Positions 61,993 through 64,000 of a stretch of 64,000 nucleotides of DNA are shown one piece after another. The translations under genes were made by a program, and so were the position numbers. The notes beneath the pieces were generated by a model. The model ran no database searches. It was not told the DNA's origin and worked only from the letters and a program-made list of their open reading frames with translations. Numbering within the stretch: position 1 is the stretch's first letter; each line of letters starts with the position of its first letter. Origin of the DNA: Candidatus Poribacteria bacterium (GTDB lineage Bacteria; Poribacteria; WGA-4E; WGA-3G); NCBI GenBank assembly GCA_022821065.1, contig JAJEEK010000111.1, forward strand, positions 1 to 64,000, in the 5' to 3' direction.

Positions 61993-62910
61993 TTACGTTT
62001 TTTTCGTAACCCGAATTTGGGAGATCCCGTACTTAAAAGCAGCCTCTATATTAAATTCAACGTCTTCATACACAGCTTTCTCACCTTTTTGTGGTAAGTG
62101 TCCGAGCAACATCAGGACAAAGCCACCAATCGTATCACACTGATCTGTGGGAATTCGGATGTCTAAGACTTTGTTAACATCAGCAATTAACATGCGTGCA
62201 TCGATACGCCAGTCGCTTGCGCCAAGTTTTTCAATGTGAGGTGTTGCCCGTTTGCGATTAGCTGCGACCTTGCCTATAATCCGCTCTGCAATATCTATCA
62301 ACTCTATGATCCCGACACAACTGCCGTGCTCGTTAACTACAATCGCGATCGGTATCTCGGATTGCCGCAGTTCACTCAATAAATCCGTAGCAGACTTCAG
62401 GGTAGGTACATAATTCACATCCTTCACGAATGACGATAAATCGTCGTCGTCATGCTCGCTTGTAAGTACCTCCATCACATCAACGACGCCGAGCAATTGG
62501 TCAACGCGCCCATTATAAATAGGGATGTAACGATAGTTGGAAGCGCGGCAGAGGGTGAGAACTTCAGCGGACGATGCCCCCACTATCAGCACGGCTGCTT
62601 CTGATAATGGCAACATCACTTCCTGTGCTGTTAACGTTTGCAACTCAAAAATCGCACTGAGTAATTGGGCTTCGGGCTCCGAAAACGCCTTAATATTTTC
62701 CAGAAGTAACTGGACGAGTTGTTCGCGAGATGGGGTCGTCTGCCGTCCTAAGCCCCCAAAGATCCCCTTTTTCCGGGGATTGGCTGCCTGTTCATCATAC
62801 GCAACAAGCGGCTTGGGCGTAACTAATTCTATGTTCCCGGTGTCTGGCTTTCTAACGACAGGCATGGGACCCTCTTTTTCTTCCGGAGGGGTTTTGGTAA
62901 TCTCGTTCAT
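61993..62910 (-). CDS. CorC-like CBS-domain protein without membrane domain
   Basis: The protein has 305 residues. Residues 1-60 are polar; LTAQEVMLPLSEAAVLIVG begins a CBS pair (to about 215) with YRYIPIYNGRVDQLLGVVDVMEVL and PIAIVVNEHGSCVGIIELIDI; the last ~80 residues form the CorC_HlyC domain (DWRIDARMLIADVNKVL). The membrane CNNM/DUF21 domain of such transporters is absent, as in CorC. Role in divalent-cation homeostasis is likely. The start lies 12 bases after dispersed repeat copy 2 and has no strong ribosome-binding site. Confidence 0.82.
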   Translation of the reverse strand: MNEITKTPPEEKEGPMPVVRKPDTGNIELVTPKPLVAYDEQAANPRKKGIFGGLGRQTTPSREQLVQLLLENIKAFSEPEAQLLSAIFELQTLTAQEVMLPLSEAAVLIVGASSAEVLTLCRASNYRYIPIYNGRVDQLLGVVDVMEVLTSEHDDDDLSSFVKDVNYVPTLKSATDLLSELRQSEIPIAIVVNEHGSCVGIIELIDIAERIIGKVAANRKRATPHIEKLGASDWRIDARMLIADVNKVLDIRIPTDQCDTIGGFVLMLLGHLPQKGEKAVYEDVEFNIEAAFKYGISQIRVTKKT

Positions 62911-62921
62911 AGTTTAGATCC

Positions 62922-63194
62922 ACGTGAGTTTGAGAATGAACCGTAGTCAACTGTTAACGTGTGGAGCGAATGTTTGATATCCGCTTCACACTGCTCCTCG
63001 CACCTCAATTGACACACTTATTCAGTTATGACAGGTCAAATTATTTTTGTTCAAACAGTAAAAAAGCATATATCTAACTATGAATTATAGGATACTTTCA
63101 GAGAAAAAGCAAGTTATATTTATAAAGATCCCTAATTTTGCTTGGAAATCCTTTTAGGCTAAGAAATTGGTTAGAGAAATATGGTAATTTCATT
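62922..63194 (-). repeat. dispersed ~285-bp repeat, copy 2 (uninterrupted)
   Basis: Reverse-complement match of 49137-49576 without the MITE. It fills the upstream region of the CorC-like gene. The remaining bases to 63241 show no other feature. Confidence 0.8.
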
Positions 63195-63241
63195 CCCTTT
63201 GTGGTTGCTGGCAAACGCAGCGTTCACACGTCTAATGAAGG

Positions 63242-64000
63242 CTAAGGTCTACCATAAGTCTCAGCAACGAGTGTGAGTTCCGTTTTTCCACCGAGCCCAG
63301 CAACGACGGGGAACGTTTTTTCACCCGGCTTCCCATCTCTCGGAACATACTTAACCTGCGGAGAGAAGTAGGCATACAGTGCTGTGTTCCGAGGGTTAGG
63401 AGTCGTGTTTGGACCGGAACCGTGTACCATCAAACTATGGAAAAACAGCGCACTTCCTGCAGAGAGTGGTACATCTGTCTGTTGCGCCTCAACCTCTTTG
63501 TGATCGGTAAGTTTAGCATCCTGTTCCCGTGCGATATTACCCCAAGACTGCATACCCCAGAGGTGGCTTTTCGGAATCACTTTGAAACATCCGTTCTCCG
63601 GCGTAGCATCGTTGAGTGCGATACTCACGGTAACAAGGTTCGGCGGCTCCATCGGCCAATATGCAGAGTCTTGGTGTAAACCGTGTGAGGACCCGTGAAA
63701 CGCGGGTTTGAACATCAGTGTGCTTCTAAAAAGCAGTAGGTCCTCGGATCCTGTAAGTTCTTGGATGACTTCAATGAGTCTCGGATGCTGTGCGAGATCC
63801 CGGAACACTTTAGAGTACTGCCGTGTGTTTTCTGCTTTCCGTAACACCGGCAGGTTGTCGCCTTGTGTTTCGTCTTTCGCAAACGGTTCACGTTGTACGT
63901 GGCGGCGGGCAATTTCCGCTCGTTCTTTTTCAGCATCGGCTTCGTGTCCCGCTGCGAACGCATGCAGCCGGTGGATCTCTGCTTGACATCTCTCGACCTC
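63242..64000 (-). CDS. Phytanoyl-CoA dioxygenase family protein (5' end outside window)
   Basis: At least 252 residues; the frame is open to the window edge, so the start is not seen (GTG at 63847 is internal). GLHQDSAYWP gives the HxD iron ligands, MVHGSGPNTTPNPR the distal His and the 2-oxoglutarate-binding Arg, and SIALNDATPENGCFKVIPKSHLWG is the PhyH family core. It is an Fe(II)/2-oxoglutarate-dependent hydroxylase; the substrate is unknown. Such genes are numerous in genomes of this type. Confidence 0.88.
   Translation of the reverse strand, partial: EVERCQAEIHRLHAFAAGHEADAEKERAEIARRHVQREPFAKDETQGDNLPVLRKAENTRQYSKVFRDLAQHPRLIEVIQELTGSEDLLLFRSTLMFKPAFHGSSHGLHQDSAYWPMEPPNLVTVSIALNDATPENGCFKVIPKSHLWGMQSWGNIAREQDAKLTDHKEVEAQQTDVPLSAGSALFFHSLMVHGSGPNTTPNPRNTALYAYFSPQVKYVPRDGKPGEKTFPVVAGLGGKTELTLVAETYGRP

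Overview
The window reads as one contig from an uncultivated, Gram-negative-type bacterium of roughly 50% GC. The gene mix is enolase-superfamily enzymes, a phytanoyl-CoA dioxygenase, sulfatase-like and ASPIC/UnbV proteins, malectin-like secreted proteins and a dockerin plus FlgD/T9SS-like sorting tail. Together with dense heptanucleotide intergenic repeats, this most resembles Candidatus Poribacteria or a close relative. That placement is inference: there is no rRNA gene and no search was run. I see no tRNA gene and no CRISPR array.

Layout. 0-0.6 kb: end of an IS630-type transposase, then a REP/MITE-like element. 0.6-7 kb: livGF, lgt, a sulfotransferase-like gene and a UPF0182 membrane protein. 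7-8.8 kb: gene-poor stretch with three near-consensus sigma70 promoters, REP elements, a decayed surface-protein gene and a terminator. 8.8-16.3 kb: redoxin/cytochrome/copper-monooxygenase fusion, YihY, methyltransferase, rpsU with a dsRNA-binding protein, a TauE exporter and a MocA-type oxidoreductase. 16.3-18.5 kb: groESL behind a sigma54-type promoter. 18.5-29 kb: envelope and catabolic genes. 29-35.8 kb: HNH, then rnpA-yidD-yidC-jag-mnmE, a small zinc-ribbon protein and a thioredoxin interrupted by an in-frame TGA at its first active-site cysteine. 35.8-48.9 kb: rsuA, HAD phosphatase, pdxJ, glutamate dehydrogenase, glnE, two enolase-superfamily enzymes, a TIM-barrel isomerase and an SDR. 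48.9-51.8 kb: nested repeats and a WD40 secreted protein. 51.9-54.9 kb: Rpn nuclease, TatD and a sugar permease. 55.0-59.3 kb: one 1422-codon frame joining an ECF sigma factor, a complete FtsZ GTPase core and a DnaE polymerase. 59.4-64 kb: substrate-binding protein, M23 peptidase, a 45-residue membrane protein, a CorC-like protein and a truncated PhyH gene.

Most notable. (1) The sigma-FtsZ-DnaE frame: FtsZ GTPase motifs and DnaE catalytic aspartates are intact, the DnaE part stops before the clamp-binding, OB and tau-binding regions, and no separate start exists for DnaE. (2) The thioredoxin at 34846-35754, whose TGA fits selenocysteine in a U-x-x-C site followed by a SECIS-like hairpin. (3) groESL with a -24/-12 promoter and three similar upstream dyads instead of CIRCE. 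(4) A 143-bp MITE with a 9-bp target duplication, provable inside the window because an uninterrupted copy of its host repeat lies at 62.9-63.2 kb. (5) Several families of intergenic heptad and hairpin repeats, one showing compensatory stem changes.

Genes that probably work together: livG/livF; rpsU/dsRBD; sulfatase-like/metalloprotease; rimI/isochorismatase; the two malectin paralogues; rnpA to mnmE; pdxJ/HAD/rsuA (4-bp overlaps); the TIM-barrel, enolase and SDR genes (sugar-acid catabolism, inferred); tatD/permease; CorC-like, 45-aa protein and M23 peptidase.
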